A DNA stretch of 64,000 nucleotides from Ustilago trichophora (taxonomy: Eukaryota > Basidiomycota > Ustilaginomycetes > Ustilaginales > Ustilaginaceae): assembly GCA_900323505.1 (NCBI GenBank), contig OOIN01000001.1:1364001-1428000 (forward strand). The letters are read 5' to 3'. The notes under the pieces are model-generated. The model ran no database searches. It was not told the DNA's origin and saw only the letters and a program-made list of their open reading frames with translations. Position 1 is the stretch's first letter. Every line of letters begins with the position of its first letter. This document shows, piece after piece, positions 41,401 through 50,030 of this stretch. The position numbers were made by a program, and so were the translations under genes.

Positions 41401-42539
41401 GGCTGTAATCTGGGGCTCCGGTAGCGCTGTTGAGGGGGTGTGGCACTTCTTGGTCGTTCGTCAAAAGACGAATCGCTGATGAACACAACATCGTCGGATG
41501 ACCCAGTCCTCACTCGATCCGATTGCTGCCCACCAGCGGACTCTTGCTGTGTTGAGTCGTAGCGGAGCAAAGAATTCATCGACTCCTCCTCCTGCGTGCT
41601 ACCCAGCAAGGCCTGCGAGACGCCTTTCGCCTTCCGGTGATGCGGTGCGATTGGCGGTGTTGACGTCCCAGATTCTGAGCCGAGCGAGTCGCTCGTAGAA
41701 TGTATGATCAGTTTCGAAGGTGAAGCGTGCGGACGTGCGAGAGCTGAAAGGGAGCTTGCTGAGCCGCTTGGCAATTCCGGTTCGGGTGTCGCTTGCAAAT
41801 CTGCCTCGTCGTCGCTTTCGCGAGTCAATCGTGTCGCCGACGCTCCCAGTGCGCCTCTTCTCGGAATGGACTGGCGGTGGACATACACAACTTCAGGTCG
41901 ATCTGAGAGTGCTGCAACAGACACGCTTCTCGCTTGGCTTTGATCCTGGCTATCGCGTAGAGGGGTAGAGTCGACGTCGACATCGTCCTGCTCCTCGCCT
42001 TGTTCCTCTTCGAGCTCGTCAATATCGCTTGGAAGCAGACTTTGAGGTTCGGGAGTCTCGTCATCGCTTATTTCCAGAGAAGCAGGGCGCTGAGGCCGCT
42101 TCGTTTGGACAGTAGCAGAAGGCCCAGTCCTAACTCGATGCTGTACACGTGGAGCAACTTCCTGCACATCATCGTCCTCCTCATTGAACTGCAGCTCATC
42201 CTCATACCGCCGATTGTACAAGTCTGCCAACGATGTAGAAGACGGCTGCTTCTCCTTTCGACCCTCCTCATCGTGCCTCTTGTTGTACAAATCAGCCAAG
42301 GAGCTGGAAGACGCCTGCTCTTTTCGCGTCTCATTATCGTGTCGCTGGTTGTAGAGGTCGGCTAGAGAGCTACTGGAGCCGCTGTTCCTGGAAGATGGAC
42401 CCGCAGATTCTTGCGCGTGTCGAGAGTTGTAAAGATCAGCAAGAGACTGGCCGACACCGGTGGTGCGGTGGACGACTCGCGAGGAGCTCGCATGCGCACT
42501 TGTCATGATGGGTGGCGAAGATGCGGTGTAGAGAGGCAT
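38430..42539 (-). CDS. large uncharacterised protein with four LADLYN repeats and a PIP-box-like motif
   Basis: Not recognised. The frame reaches a GTG at 42554; the first ATG is 42539 (MPLYTASSPPIMTSAHASSS), giving 1369 residues. Residues ~31-112 contain four copies of SLADLYNxRH (or RY) spaced 22-26 residues. A long acidic/Ser-rich region follows. A more ordered part is around 620-860: LHFGPTSLLNITVNAEDRGS, then LGLHEG-like and LRTFADMEHAESIRLEEYIA, ending VEVQNNEWIHTQFDSVGRKR. Then QRNLHSFF at 999-1006 matches the PCNA-interacting PIP-box pattern Q-x-x-hydrophobic-x-x-aromatic-aromatic. The C-terminus is Lys/Arg-rich (probable nuclear signals). The motifs suggest a nuclear, perhaps replication- or repair-linked, scaffold (inference). 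It has very low complexity and is presumably mostly disordered. Confidence 0.75.
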   Translation of the reverse strand: MPLYTASSPPIMTSAHASSSRVVHRTTGVGQSLADLYNSRHAQESAGPSSRNSGSSSSLADLYNQRHDNETRKEQASSSSLADLYNKRHDEEGRKEKQPSSTSLADLYNRRYEDELQFNEEDDDVQEVAPRVQHRVRTGPSATVQTKRPQRPASLEISDDETPEPQSLLPSDIDELEEEQGEEQDDVDVDSTPLRDSQDQSQARSVSVAALSDRPEVVYVHRQSIPRRGALGASATRLTRESDDEADLQATPEPELPSGSASSLSALARPHASPSKLIIHSTSDSLGSESGTSTPPIAPHHRKAKGVSQALLGSTQEEESMNSLLRYDSTQQESAGGQQSDRVRTGSSDDVVFISDSSFDERPRSATPPQQRYRSPRLQPSSARSGSEPWPSTEGDVAITLPPAAQQMRERSAEQTDSHSASELQSSPESHQIPPLGGGLQSELERGAVSDADSDTPIITDARINDVRAVESSAGATTRDASDSDAQRIRYPRRARNVTDYNVKRAFERYEQDQNLDAHPAASVAVTIAPVDKRKKTPLPEETAPQEFFDALRTPGINKAANALTPHASFRDFLVAKARTDSAVAAASASAAPSTRSHDSHGILTEAEAQTIPRLHFGPTSLLNITVNAEDRGSLYQLKPSTRRWLGISGPGPLQLTEDDAEDKFVTPPRLGDRTPLNLTLKDLIPSHLDEERNTASSLRRAFGLHEGDGAGLIGRSRTSEALESAARHLRLGRAYKQPLPDTLRTFADMEHAESIRLEEYIADIQRLAVEAKAREQGQILVEVQNNEWIHTQFDSVGRKRFAKVRPFTGGEMRIYYDLKQSSPVLPEDDSQGYEVVKIVSPRKSPFGSRLASAPPIRGDSDAEEEENVFQSGSFQDADDRDAGRSSAFLQLNDPLARQETLPPQPRGIVPRKEAQPAMARSVGPQLAPKKFIEPQAAAKKPHCQPPPPDQKAAEPQPAPLKFKPAAAISTASSTSSNLRHAAPKPAPSKPKAPAAKGQRNLHSFFSTQPSPSQPLPKPPSKTASAPVSKPLTKSAPTPASATPKGKNKALGSDFKVWSSPSCTPDPEVQVIVDLTRSSSASESLAAGPVPTSSNSSSGDGKRRRDRSVSPTVAGSSSSKKRKEVVNGEPEKTKKTVGLGDGRVDAFIKAEARRREVLRRRAEEAQAQAKEEKRASASSRPKQNTRKSDVSSIVAVELPARPRDGATSAKRKRIGPKSVSSRHWEQEASCSSEASKQTVHVQLPPPPMFASPSPPKKARASSSSAVGGRQGGDGVSIQLPNATPSPSRGGWAGITGWYTNTRDTFSPTPADDQPRPKSKSGDKVKRKKDKGDKGKDREKQRGTRSDRERAKDNRQAKNLLLVLSQRRRK

Positions 42540-43075
42540 GATGGATGCATGCACCGTGCATGTCGTAGAAGCATGGGACGGACTCTACTTAGTCTGTTTC
42601 AATCATGGGTGGGAGCCAGATGAAAGTGTCGAGATCTGCTGAAAAAGATTGGTAGCGTGAGCCGTGCAAGTGGTCGATAACGAACAAAGTCGACCTTCGG
42701 GCTTCAGAGCTCAGCTCTTGGTTGTGATGCTGTGCGAGTAGTCTGTGGTGATGGCGATACCTTTAGGGTTGAAGGTGGAGTGTGAATGATCTCGTCTAGG
42801 CAAACACCACTGATGACAAACGGTGAGAGTCTCTCGCGAGAGAGCGCGTTTGCATGGCTGAGTTCAACACGGCGCTCTGCTGCGTGCATACCCAAAAATC
42901 GCCTCGTTGCAATTCCGGTTCCCGAGAAAAATTGCTCACAGGACAACACTTTACTTTGATCAACTTTGCTCAAGCTTACCCTGCTTGACATCACAAACAC
43001 ACAGTGCACACCTTCCATGCATCAGAAATGGTTGCGTTCATTCCATGTATCGTAAGGGGGAGTGTCATGAGGCAT
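42540..43075. other. spacer between ABC transporter and PIP-box gene
   Basis: 536 bp, both genes leftward: promoter of the PIP-box gene and 3' flank of the ABC gene. No additional gene was seen. Confidence 0.4.
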
Positions 43076-46000
43076 TCACTTGTTATCAGCAATCCTAGCG
43101 AGCATCTCGAGCTCCTCGTACTCTCCCGTCTTTCTGCACATCTCGTAGAATATCCCCTTCTTCTCCAACAATTTCGCCGGAGAGTCATTCTCCGCAATCA
43201 CACCTTTGTCCATCACCAGGATCCTATCGTAGTCAATGATCGTCTTGAGCCTGTGAGCGATGGTGATGATCGTCGTCTTGTGACGTGCGTCTGCATCCAG
43301 GGGTGAGCGCAGAGTTTGTTGGATCTGCGTATCCGTCTCGAAATCGACCGAGGCCGTGGCTTCGTCCATAAAGATGATCGACGTCGAGCGCAGCAGAGCC
43401 CGAGCCATCGAAATGAGCTGCCGTTGACCTTGCGAGAAGTTGCTACCGCCTTCCGAGACCTTCGTATCCAGAGTAAAAATGGTGCTTCTCGACCCATTTC
43501 CCGTTGGCAGCACAGAGTTGACAGCGGTCGAAGACGAGGAAGATGCATTGACCTCCATCGGCACTTCATGGATCGAGCCCGCTCGACTTGGCAACACGCT
43601 AGGCGCGGCGGTGTTGATCGGGCTCGTTCTGAGGTTGACCCTACGCAAAGCAAGCAGACACTCTTCATCGGAGCGCTCGTTAAACGGATCCAAATTCTCA
43701 CGGATAGTGCCACTGAACAGGACTGGATCCTGTGGGATGATGGTCAAGCGACTCCTCAGGTCTTCGAGTCCGATCTTGCTGATATCGATGCCATCAATGA
43801 CAATCGAGCCCTGTTCGAACTCGACAAAGCGGAAGAAGGCAAGCGCGAGCGTACTCTTGCCCGAGCCTGTCCTTCCCACCAATCCAACCTTCTCACCAGC
43901 GGCGATGCTGAAATCGACGCCTCGCAGAACAGGGTCCAGATCAGGGGCATACTTGAGCACGAGATTGTTGACCTGAATACCGCGACTGTCAATCTTGGAA
44001 GGCCAGTTGGGAGGCGGGCGATTGTCTTCGATGATCGCAGCGGGTTCCTGTGGAAGTCCAAGGTACTCGTGCATCCTCTCGACCGAGTTGAGGTCCATCT
44101 CGAACCCAGTCCAGCAGCGGCAGAGCCAGTACATGGCCAGCACGAACACTTGGGCCTGTGTGATGGCGATACCTGCTAGGCCTGCATCGATGCCACCAGC
44201 CAGTGCCAGCACGGAAGCGCCGAACACGGTAAAGGCACCCATCAGGTCGAATCGAAGCATGAGCCATCGGTTGGCCATCCAGAACAGGTTGTAGCAACTC
44301 TGTGTGGCATCGAGTCGGCGGAAGAGCGTCTCCAAGAATCGTTCCTGCGCACCAAACGCTCGAACTGTTGCGATGCCGTTGAGCACCTCGGAGAACGACT
44401 GGAAAATGGGCGAGCGCGTGACCGACTCGAGTCGACGCAAGTCCCGAGCTGCCGATACGTACGACACTGCCGTGCGGTAGTAAGCGTATGTCAGCACCAG
44501 AAGGAAAGGCACAAAGGTCGGCACGGTGATGAACATGGTCAGCATGGCGAAGAGAGAGCCGGCCGTGAAGAGAACGAGCATGCGAATGTTGCCAGAGAGA
44601 GTGGTGTCCACGGTCTCGACATCCTTTGTGAATCGGTTGAGAATTCGGCCAGTTGGCGTCTGGTCAAAGAAGCGTGTAGGAGATCGCACAACAGTTGCCA
44701 ACATTCTTCGGAAGAGCTTCTGGCCGGCTGCAACACCCCATATACCAGTCACTAGGTTTGCAAGATTGCCACCAACATATCCAAAGAGCAGAATGCCCGC
44801 ATAGATGGCGACGTAGGGAGAGACATTGTCACCAGGGTTCGGGAATCGACTATGGGCATCTTCATCGGGACCGCGCTGGTAGGCGTTGCCCCAGTAGGAA
44901 AGCCAATACTTCTCGAGGACGTCCGCTGAGCGTGACCACATGATGCTGAAGAGCACCAGCGCCACTGCAAGCCATCCGAAGGCTGACAGGTACATGAGGT
45001 AGATCTCGCGCTTGACGTGGCCAGTGGACTTGCCCTCTGCGGTTACCAGCTTGCCCTGACCCAGAGCAGAAGGAGCAGAGTCTACCTTGGCCTTGCTTCC
45101 ATCCTCGGTCTGAGTCTGAACCTGCGCTTCGACAGCAGCCTCCTTGGCTGCCTCCTCGACAAGCTGATCCTTGGCTGCTTGCTTGCCCTTATCGTCCGAG
45201 CGACTCGACTCCGACATCAGCATCGACAAGAGACCTTCCGCCTTAAGCTGAGCCGGAGAGCCACTTGCTCGAATGCGACCTCCGTCGAGCATGACGACAT
45301 GCGCAACATGACCAAGCACAGCTTCAACATGATGTGTGACCAGGACGACTGTCCTGCCCTTGACCAAGTCACCACACAGGCATTCATCAACCAGTCTTCG
45401 AGCGGTATGTGAGTCGACAGCTGCCAAGACGTCGTCGAGGATCAGCACTGGAGAGCGCGAATACACGGCACGTGCCAGTGCAACGCGCGCCTTCTGACCA
45501 CCGGAAAGCGAAACTCCATTCTCACCGATTTCGGTTTGGTCCCCTTCCGGGAACGTCTTGAGGTCCAGCTTGAGGCAGCAGCAATCGAGCACCTTGTCGT
45601 AACGTTCCTGGTCAAAGTATTGTCCGAAAATGATGTTGTCTCGGATGCTCATCGTTTCGAGCCAGGCGGTCTGCGAGCAATAGGCAATACCTCCGCTGAG
45701 CAGTTGTAAAGGACGCTTTGGCAAAGTGACGGACCCTTCGAGGAGCTCCATCTCACCTAGAAGAGCTGAGAGGAGGGAAGACTTGCCCGATCCGGTAGGA
45801 CCACAGATGAGCGTCATTTTGCCAGCAGGAGGTCGGAAGTCTAGCGCGGTAAGGTGGAATGGCTCGACCTCTTCCTGATCGCTTTGAGTATCAGCGTTCT
45901 CCTCACGCGGTGCAGGTGCAGACGTCTCCTTCTTCTTCCAGAACATCAGCGAGGACAAGAAGGAGCGCTTAGCAACAGCAGGCTTCTCGGATTTGTCGGC

Positions 46001-48487
46001 AGGCTTGCCCGTGTGCCATCGGAGTGTGGCGCCGTCGAGAATGATGGTCCGATCTTTTTCGGCGTCGCTGATCTCCAGCGCCTGGACTGCGTGATCGTTG
46101 GCGTTTTTGACCACCCATTCAGGAACTTCGTCCTCGTGGAGGAAGACATCGATTCGGTCCATGGAGACCTTTGCCTGGAAGATCATGTTGATGATCATTG
46201 GCAGAACACCAAGCGGGTTTCTAAGCATGCCGAAAAGTGCGATCGCGGTGAAACCAGTAGCGACGTCGAGGTGCTTCCCTTCGATGATAGTGTACGAGAT
46301 GAAAGCAGTGAGACCAAAAGTAAGAGGAACCAACGTGAAGGACGCGATCAGGCCGAACCCAATCCAGGCACTGCGATAGAGCCATTTGATCTCTTCGCTT
46401 CGAGCTCGCAGGATGCGCTCCGACCAACCCCGCTCCCAAGCAAAGAATTTGATGAAGCGAATTGAAGAGACGAGCTCGTTGAGGGCAGTGATACGCTTGT
46501 CCCTGGCTTTGAGCAGCTCCTTGTTGTTTGCAAACGACATCATGGTGAAACGTTGTTGGATGGGCATCAAGATCAGAGCGGGACCAACACCGACAAAGGC
46601 AGACCAGCCGAGCAGCTTGTACAAGAAGGTTGTCGCGATAGCCAGTTCCAGAGGTGCAGAGTAACCCATGTAGAGGGCAGTGACGGTCATCGAGATGGAG
46701 TTGGCATCGGACGCCATGAGGTTGACAACCTTGCCGACGCTCGCGGCACCCTTGTCATCTTCGTCTTTGGCTGCCTTCTTGGCCTGTTCGGCCTCCTTGG
46801 CTGACTTATCCGCGTCCTTGGATTTGGCCTTGTCGGGATTGGCCTCTGGCTCGGCCGTCGATGTGGCGTTCTGAAGAGATCCAGAGATATCTTTGCGTCG
46901 GAGAGCCTTGTCGTAGATGGCCAAAGTGAGTTCTGACTTGATACGAACACCGGCACGTCGGCTGTAGTACAAGTGTTGCAGGTCGGTCTGGGTCTTGATG
47001 ACCGAAGCGAGCAGTGCAAATACGGCGAAAAGGAAAGCGCGCTTCTTGGCAGGATCAATGGTGTCGTATTTGTTGAAGGTGATAGCGCTGAGGACGGGTG
47101 ATGCATAGAGCTGGAACGTTCCTTGGTGGGCATCCGAGATAGTCAATGTCGAGAAATCATGGGCTTTGAAGGCCTGCTGCGGCTCTACGCTTGTCTGAAG
47201 CGCGTCGAGAATTTGCCTTAGGAAGAAAGGACTAGCGTAGGCCAAGGTGTACGAGATGATGGTGAGGATAAAGTCAAGAGCGAGATCCCTCGAGTTCATC
47301 CAGAAGATCTGACGCACGATGTTGGGCTTCTTCTTGTCTGCTTGGACAGCAGCACGCTTGCTTTCTGCAGGTGATGCCGATTCGGCTTGGGCTCTGGCAG
47401 TTTCGTAGTTTTCCGCATCCACTCGTTGAACGCGGCGCATGTTGTTGAGCAACACCTGGGATTTTGAAAGTTTGCTGAGTTGCGAAACGTCGGTCTCTTG
47501 GAGCGGGCGAGCAAGAGCGGTGTCAATGATGGGATTGAGCCAGGAGAAGCTGATCCACTGCCAGAGAGTGCAGTAATCTTCGAGGGGTGGCGGATAGCCG
47601 TTGCGGTCATGCTGTGGGTTGAGGTCGTAGACTTGAAGAGGCAAGCTCATGATCAGCGAGGTTCCGATCAGAGTGAGACCGAAGGACAGCAGGCTGAAGA
47701 GCGGAGCAGTCAGTTCGCTGCGGTGTGGAGGCGAGAGGGGCGGATGTGGGACGCTGAACAGCGAATGGTAGCCGGATACAGCCGAGCCTGATAGCTGGAG
47801 CGAGTAGAAGACGAGCAGTGCGTAAGGCGGCGTAGGTGATGGGAAGAAGATGGACGACACTGCTGCCCATGCCCAGCCGGCGACCTGCAGAGCGGCTGCA
47901 AGCTGGAGACCATGAGCATTCTGGAAGCCAGCCTCGGCGCCGATGCGATCGGCGACATTGTTGCTCAAAGAGGCAAAGACAAGAGCGGCAAGCCATGCCA
48001 GCATATGAGTGACGTTGACGAGAGACAGGCCAAACTGCACAGCAGCAGGCTGCTTGGCTGCTTTTGGGGTCACTACATCGCTGGGCTTTGATCTTGATGT
48101 GCCGCCGAGGAGAGGCGATGTTTCAGAGTCGGCCTCATCGTATGGGACGGATGCGCTTGGACTCGAGCTGTTCTTGTTTCCATCGGAAGAGGATCCGTAT
48201 CCCTTTGTGGGGCTAGAGTAAGGCTGTTCAACTGCGGTTCGGACTTGCTTGTCATTCTCGCGCGCTAGGGCTTCTTGAAGGTCGTACTCGTGCACATCCT
48301 CTGGAGTGACGAACGAGGTAAAGACTCGAGCTAGGAGTGAAGGTGAAGAGGACGACGATGCTGGCCAGAAGCTTAGGAGCAGTAGAGCGGCTACGAGGGC
48401 TGCGGGGAGATAGGCATCAAAGACGAGCGAGAGCGATGTATAGGACAAGGCATGCTGCTGGATGAGCAGCTGTTGGGATGTCGCCAT
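43076..48487 (-). CDS. full-length ABCC (MRP-type) ABC transporter
   Basis: ATP-driven exporter of the multidrug-resistance-associated subfamily, probably vacuolar or plasma membrane, 1803 residues from ATG 48487. An N-terminal membrane domain (TMD0-like helices) precedes two TMD-NBD halves. NBD1: Walker A GPTGSGKSS (~residue 896), signature VSLSGGQKARVAL, Walker B VLILDDVLAAVD with Asp in place of the catalytic Glu, typical of ABCC NBD1. NBD2: Walker A GRTGSGKST (~1539), signature SNFSQGQRQL, Walker B IIFMDEATASVD, H-loop TIAHRL. Longer than most members because of a Ser-rich N-terminal linker, a Lys/Asp/Ala-rich insert in the first TMD (~535-585) and a Ser-rich insert inside NBD2 (~1615-1670) before the signature. 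The closest yeast relatives are likely Ybt1/Vmr1-like (tentative). Substrate cannot be read. Confidence 0.9.
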   Translation of the reverse strand: MATSQQLLIQQHALSYTSLSLVFDAYLPAALVAALLLLSFWPASSSSSPSLLARVFTSFVTPEDVHEYDLQEALARENDKQVRTAVEQPYSSPTKGYGSSSDGNKNSSSPSASVPYDEADSETSPLLGGTSRSKPSDVVTPKAAKQPAAVQFGLSLVNVTHMLAWLAALVFASLSNNVADRIGAEAGFQNAHGLQLAAALQVAGWAWAAVSSIFFPSPTPPYALLVFYSLQLSGSAVSGYHSLFSVPHPPLSPPHRSELTAPLFSLLSFGLTLIGTSLIMSLPLQVYDLNPQHDRNGYPPPLEDYCTLWQWISFSWLNPIIDTALARPLQETDVSQLSKLSKSQVLLNNMRRVQRVDAENYETARAQAESASPAESKRAAVQADKKKPNIVRQIFWMNSRDLALDFILTIISYTLAYASPFFLRQILDALQTSVEPQQAFKAHDFSTLTISDAHQGTFQLYASPVLSAITFNKYDTIDPAKKRAFLFAVFALLASVIKTQTDLQHLYYSRRAGVRIKSELTLAIYDKALRRKDISGSLQNATSTAEPEANPDKAKSKDADKSAKEAEQAKKAAKDEDDKGAASVGKVVNLMASDANSISMTVTALYMGYSAPLELAIATTFLYKLLGWSAFVGVGPALILMPIQQRFTMMSFANNKELLKARDKRITALNELVSSIRFIKFFAWERGWSERILRARSEEIKWLYRSAWIGFGLIASFTLVPLTFGLTAFISYTIIEGKHLDVATGFTAIALFGMLRNPLGVLPMIINMIFQAKVSMDRIDVFLHEDEVPEWVVKNANDHAVQALEISDAEKDRTIILDGATLRWHTGKPADKSEKPAVAKRSFLSSLMFWKKKETSAPAPREENADTQSDQEEVEPFHLTALDFRPPAGKMTLICGPTGSGKSSLLSALLGEMELLEGSVTLPKRPLQLLSGGIAYCSQTAWLETMSIRDNIIFGQYFDQERYDKVLDCCCLKLDLKTFPEGDQTEIGENGVSLSGGQKARVALARAVYSRSPVLILDDVLAAVDSHTARRLVDECLCGDLVKGRTVVLVTHHVEAVLGHVAHVVMLDGGRIRASGSPAQLKAEGLLSMLMSESSRSDDKGKQAAKDQLVEEAAKEAAVEAQVQTQTEDGSKAKVDSAPSALGQGKLVTAEGKSTGHVKREIYLMYLSAFGWLAVALVLFSIMWSRSADVLEKYWLSYWGNAYQRGPDEDAHSRFPNPGDNVSPYVAIYAGILLFGYVGGNLANLVTGIWGVAAGQKLFRRMLATVVRSPTRFFDQTPTGRILNRFTKDVETVDTTLSGNIRMLVLFTAGSLFAMLTMFITVPTFVPFLLVLTYAYYRTAVSYVSAARDLRRLESVTRSPIFQSFSEVLNGIATVRAFGAQERFLETLFRRLDATQSCYNLFWMANRWLMLRFDLMGAFTVFGASVLALAGGIDAGLAGIAITQAQVFVLAMYWLCRCWTGFEMDLNSVERMHEYLGLPQEPAAIIEDNRPPPNWPSKIDSRGIQVNNLVLKYAPDLDPVLRGVDFSIAAGEKVGLVGRTGSGKSTLALAFFRFVEFEQGSIVIDGIDISKIGLEDLRSRLTIIPQDPVLFSGTIRENLDPFNERSDEECLLALRRVNLRTSPINTAAPSVLPSRAGSIHEVPMEVNASSSSSTAVNSVLPTGNGSRSTIFTLDTKVSEGGSNFSQGQRQLISMARALLRSTSIIFMDEATASVDFETDTQIQQTLRSPLDADARHKTTIITIAHRLKTIIDYDRILVMDKGVIAENDSPAKLLEKKGIFYEMCRKTGEYEELEMLARIADNK

Positions 48488-48764
48488 ATCAGTTGTTCAT
48501 GTCCGCTGGGTTTTCCAGGATCTAAAGTCGGGTGGCAGCAACGACAGGGTGTCGAGTGGAGTGGTGATTGTGGGTCTGAAGGGGACCGGAAAGGAAGACT
48601 GATGGTGACAAGCGGGGTGGTGGGGATGATGACGGCGTGGAAGAGCAGCCAGGTATATAGGCCGGCAAAATGTATTCCAGCCCAAAGTTTGGATGCTCTG
48701 AGGATTGCACGGGCTACGGCTATGGCGAAATATGGAAGAGGCAAGGGAATGTGAGTGTGACCCT

Positions 48765-48814
48765 GGCACAGCACAGCATAGCACAGCACAGCACAGCATA
48801 GCACAGCACAGCAC
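48765..48814. repeat. CACAG pentamer microsatellite
   Basis: About ten GCACA/CACAG units with two GCATA variants, upstream of the ABC transporter start. Confidence 0.8.
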
Positions 48815-49621
48815 ACCACGCTACACCACACGACCGCGGCTACACAAACGCAGTCACCGTCGTTTGGACCCTCGCACAGATTTTCGCGCTGCATGTCAAA
48901 GCTCACCAGCCTTTTTTTTTTTTTCGGCACAAACAGCGCCGACGCGTTTGAATTTCGACGGCGTGTCAAAGTGACATCCTTCGACGAGAAGCAAGCATTC
49001 CTTTCCTTGTCCTTCATCAGGCTTATCATCTGTTCCCATCGCAAAGCTGTGTTGGTAAACTCATAACAAAGAAGGAAGCATGGCAGCCGCTTCCGGCGGA
49101 AACAGCGAACCAGCGCTGCAAGGCTTGCAGATCAAAGCTCAGAGACTTGTCATGTGGACATCTTCTTCTCCTTCGAGTCATGTCTGGGCAGAAGCCAAGA
49201 GCATCGCTGTGAGCTCGAGCTGAGATACTGGTCGAGTCGCACCCCGAGTCGAAGCCATCATGTTCCTGACAGCGGTTGAATCGGTCCTTCAGGAGAGCAT
49301 GCTATCCCTTCAAAGGAAAAGAATTCTGTTCACAGGTTCTAAATACAGTACTGACATGTGGGTTAGCGAGCGACGATGCTGAGCAATCCACAGCAACTGA
49401 TTCGGCGCTCACTCTTCCGTCCTATCAAGCCGCGCCCATAAATTCGCCGTTGCAGCCAAATTAAGGCACAACGGTTGCATCGGCTCTTTATCTTTGTCCG
49501 CGGCAATAGCACCTACACGACTCCTGACAGCAGAAAAACTCAGCATCACTCGACTCGACGCTGGCATACCGACAACCACCACCCTTCCTACATTCTCTCA
49601 TCGACAAATGTATGTTATACT

Positions 49622-49625
49622 TATA
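49622..49625 (+). promoter_or_regulatory. upstream TATA element of the 5S rRNA gene
   Basis: TATA at about -26 relative to the mapped 5S start, the position at which several fungi carry a TATA-like element for RNA polymerase III 5S transcription. Confidence 0.5.
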
Positions 49626-49647
49626 CAAAAAATGAGTCCGTCCCAAC

Positions 49648-49765
49648 ATCTGCGGCCATAGAACCTTGAAAGCACCGCATCCCGTCCGATCTGCGAAGTT
49701 AAGCAAGGTATCGCCTAGTCAGTACTGCGGTGGGGGACCACGCGGGAATCCTAGGTGCTGCAGTT
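49648..49765 (+). rRNA. 5S ribosomal RNA, dispersed copy
   Basis: Complete 118-nt 5S rRNA. The conserved internal control region is present: AAAGCACCGCATCCCGTCCG then ATCTGCGAAGTTAAGC, followed by GGTGGGGGACCACGCGGGAA. The 5' end ATCTGCGGCC pairs with the 3' end GGTGCTGCAGTT to form helix 1. It stands alone between protein genes, as in many filamentous fungi where 5S genes are scattered and not in the rDNA unit. Transcribed by RNA polymerase III from an internal promoter with a TATA-like element upstream and a T-run downstream. It looks intact, so probably functional. Confidence 0.93.
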
Positions 49766-49772
49766 CTTTCTA

Positions 49773-49778
49773 TTTTTT
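49773..49778 (+). terminator. RNA polymerase III T-run after 5S rRNA
   Basis: Six T in a row starting 8 nt after the 5S 3' end. Confidence 0.75.
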
Positions 49779-50030
49779 GGTCTTCGTTTTGCCGCCACTG
49801 CCTTTGTACGGAACATCACAGGATCGTCCATCACAAAGCTCGAGAAGGCTGATCACGACCTGCACTTGTGTCACCAATGGTGAATCTCACTGCTCTCACC
49901 ATGTAATTGCACCAGGCTGTACTTCCATCACACCAGGATCAATGTCCACGGCCAGAGCATCGGCAGACTCTCGTTGACAGATTCAAAGGGTATATTGAAG
50001 GAATTTGAGCAACCTGCATGTGACTCTCCA

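Larger units (their letters stand above)
48488..49647. other. promoter region of the ABC transporter and 5S upstream flank
   Basis: About 1.16 kb without a protein gene: ABC transporter promoter with a pentamer repeat, poly-T at about 48911-48923, and the 5S rRNA upstream element. Confidence 0.45.
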
